Shown: one piece after another, positions 62,751 to 64,000 of the stretch
Layout: each line of letters opens with the position of its first letter
How positions within the stretch are numbered: position 1 is the first letter of the stretch
The notes under the pieces: generated by a model
Told to the model about the DNA's origin: nothing
Databases searched by the model: none
The model's input: only the letters and a program-made list of their open reading frames with translations
Assembly (NCBI RefSeq): GCF_000251145.1
Contig: NZ_AIDW01000024.1
Location: 34,613 to 98,612 of the forward strand
Direction: 5' to 3'
Source of the DNA: Sphingomonas sp. PAMC 26621
Lineage (GTDB): Bacteria; Pseudomonadota; Alphaproteobacteria; Sphingomonadales; Sphingomonadaceae
DNA: 64,000 nt
Program-made: the position numbers and the translations under genes

Positions 62751-64000
62751 ATGACTGATCCGCGTGTAACCGTACCAAGCGTATCCCCCCCTCCGATGCC
62801 GACCGCCACGCGATTGCTCGACATGCTGCCTGGGCTGGTCGCCTATTTCGATCGTGACCTGCAATATCTGTACGCGAACGCAACCTACGCCGCCTGGCGC
62901 GGGATCGATCCGGGCGACATCATCGGACGGTCCTGTCGCGAGATCGTCGGCGAGCAGAATTATCCCGCGGTCCTGCCCCGGCTGACCGAAGCGCTCAACG
63001 GGGAAAGCGTGACCTATGAATACACGCTGTTCGAAGGCGACGCCGCGCGGCGCGTGCAGGGCAGCTATGTACCCGATCGCGATGCGGCGGGCTTGGTTTG
63101 CGGCATCGTCGTGCTGGTCACCGACATCAGCGTGCGCCACGACCTCGAGGCGCGGATCGCCGAGACGCAAAGCATGTTTGACGATGCATTCCATCACGCC
63201 CCGATCGGCATGGCGCTGACCAATCCCGCGGGGCGGTTCGAGCGGGTGAACCAGGCGTTTTCGGAAATGATCGGCGTTTCGCCCGATGCGCTTTCGGACG
63301 TGGATTTCCGGACGATCACGCATCCCGACGACATTGCCGTCGACGATCGTCTGTTCCAGGAACTGGTGGCGGGCGATCGCGACGAATATCGGATGGAAAA
63401 GCGGTATGTCCGCCCCGGCGGCGCGATCGTCCATGCGACGCTCGCCGTATCCGCGGTCCGCCACATCGACGGCACACCGGTCCGCTTCATCGCGCAGATC
63501 GAGGACGTGACCGAACAGCGCCGCGCCGAACGCGCGCAGCAGGAACTCAACGCGCAGCTGACGCTCGCGATGGAAGCGGTACGCGGCGGGTTCTGGCATA
63601 TCGACATCGCGACCCGGCGGTTCGAGATGTCGCCGTCGTTCCTCCGGTTCGTCATCGGCAGCGACCTTGGCGGTTCGCTCGATCTCGACGATTACGCCAG
63701 CCGCATCCTCCCCGCGACGCGCGAGGCGGCGTCGGTCCAGTCGCTGCTCGACGGGACCGTCGACGAGGTATCGGTCGAATATGAATTGCAGACCTCTGCC
63801 GGAAAACGGTGGATGCGGTGCGACCGCCGGCTGCTCCGCGCGCCGGACGGAACGCCGCGCCGCATCGTCGGCGTGTCGATCGATATTTCCGAGGAGCACG
63901 AACGGCGGATGAATGCCGTGCTCGCCGCCGAAACCGATCCGCTGACCGGCCTGCTCAACCGCCGCGGGCTCGACCGGCGGCTGGCGCAAGCCAAGCGCGG
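62751..64000 (+). CDS. Multi-PAS diguanylate cyclase, 3'-truncated by window edge
   Basis: The ATG at 62751 follows AGGGA. Three PAS domains can be seen: about residues 20-140 (LLDMLPGLVAYFDRDLQYLY), 150-270 (FHHAPIGMALTNPAGRFERV; THPDDIAVDDRLF; EDVTEQRRAE) and 275-395 (LAMEAVRGGFWHIDIATRRF; VGVSIDISEEHERR). A GGDEF domain begins with ETDPLTGLLNRRGLDRRLAQ just before the window ends. No transmembrane helix is seen. The catalytic GGDEF motif and any EAL partner lie outside. It is the second cyclic-di-GMP enzyme locus in this window. Confidence 0.92.
   Translation, partial: MTDPRVTVPSVSPPPMPTATRLLDMLPGLVAYFDRDLQYLYANATYAAWRGIDPGDIIGRSCREIVGEQNYPAVLPRLTEALNGESVTYEYTLFEGDAARRVQGSYVPDRDAAGLVCGIVVLVTDISVRHDLEARIAETQSMFDDAFHHAPIGMALTNPAGRFERVNQAFSEMIGVSPDALSDVDFRTITHPDDIAVDDRLFQELVAGDRDEYRMEKRYVRPGGAIVHATLAVSAVRHIDGTPVRFIAQIEDVTEQRRAERAQQELNAQLTLAMEAVRGGFWHIDIATRRFEMSPSFLRFVIGSDLGGSLDLDDYASRILPATREAASVQSLLDGTVDEVSVEYELQTSAGKRWMRCDRRLLRAPDGTPRRIVGVSIDISEEHERRMNAVLAAETDPLTGLLNRRGLDRRLAQAKR

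Noticed and set aside
1..64000. tRNA or rRNA genes, CRISPR arrays, insertion sequences, prophage or integrase genes
   Set aside because: Scanned by eye on both strands; no cloverleaf with T-loop, no regular spaced repeats, no transposase or integrase motifs found. A dedicated tRNA and repeat search would be decisive.

Overview
The window reads as chromosomal DNA of a sphingomonad-type alphaproteobacterium (Sphingomonas or a close relative). This is inferred from the very GC-rich coding DNA, several TonB-dependent receptors including one of the Xanthomonas/Caulobacter type beside SapC, cupin and tryptophan-halogenase genes, a DivK-like regulator, and short interspersed intergenic inverted repeats. 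I see no tRNA, rRNA, CRISPR array, insertion sequence or phage gene. Coding density is high, with many 1-4 base stop/start overlaps.

Layout. 1-5.7 kb: RND tripartite efflux (adaptor cut by the window edge, pump, outer-membrane lipoprotein with a frameshift). 5.8-9.4 kb: three glycosyltransferases around an AT-rich island. 9.7-17.1 kb: Oar-like TonB receptor (frameshifted), DeoR regulator, POT peptide transporter and Tat-exported phospholipase C. 17.3-18.4 kb: GAF protein and DivK-like receiver. 18.5-28.7 kb: a sugar-utilisation locus with a FadR-type regulator and its likely operator, cupin, SapC, TonB receptor, flavin-dependent halogenase and GH3 glycosidase. 28.7-33.2 kb: lipid kinase, a candidate small ORF with its own terminator, a DEDDh exonuclease, small proteins and a secreted esterase. 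33.4-40.1 kb: GH9 glycosidase (frameshifted), then a methionine ABC importer co-encoded with a flavin monooxygenase and an ATP-grasp protein.

40.2-43.9 kb is the most exciting region. A tightly coupled minus-strand operon encodes a photoactive yellow protein (PYP) homologue with Tyr42, Glu46 and Cys69 at the classic positions, a PAS-PAS-GGDEF protein, a short AMP-forming ligase that is probably the p-coumarate ligase for the chromophore, and an intact EAL phosphodiesterase. This looks like a self-contained blue-light to cyclic-di-GMP module. 44-48.7 kb: Gfo/Idh oxidoreductase, GH15 glycosidase and an MFS exporter. 48.9-52.9 kb: a flavoprotein divergent from a desaturase/PhnD-like pair, and a degenerate RBBP9-like hydrolase. 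53-55.5 kb: another TonB receptor.

55.6-59.7 kb is a thiamine salvage operon: a TPP riboswitch followed by a TonB receptor, an APH-fold kinase and a PnuC/PnuT permease. 59.8-64 kb: a small unknown protein, a large MscS channel and a multi-PAS diguanylate cyclase running off the window.

Four genes (near 4630, 10514, 34457 and 30605) each lack exactly one base, always the same shift, while both halves remain well conserved. This looks more like a systematic sequence error than gene decay and affects how those entries should be read.
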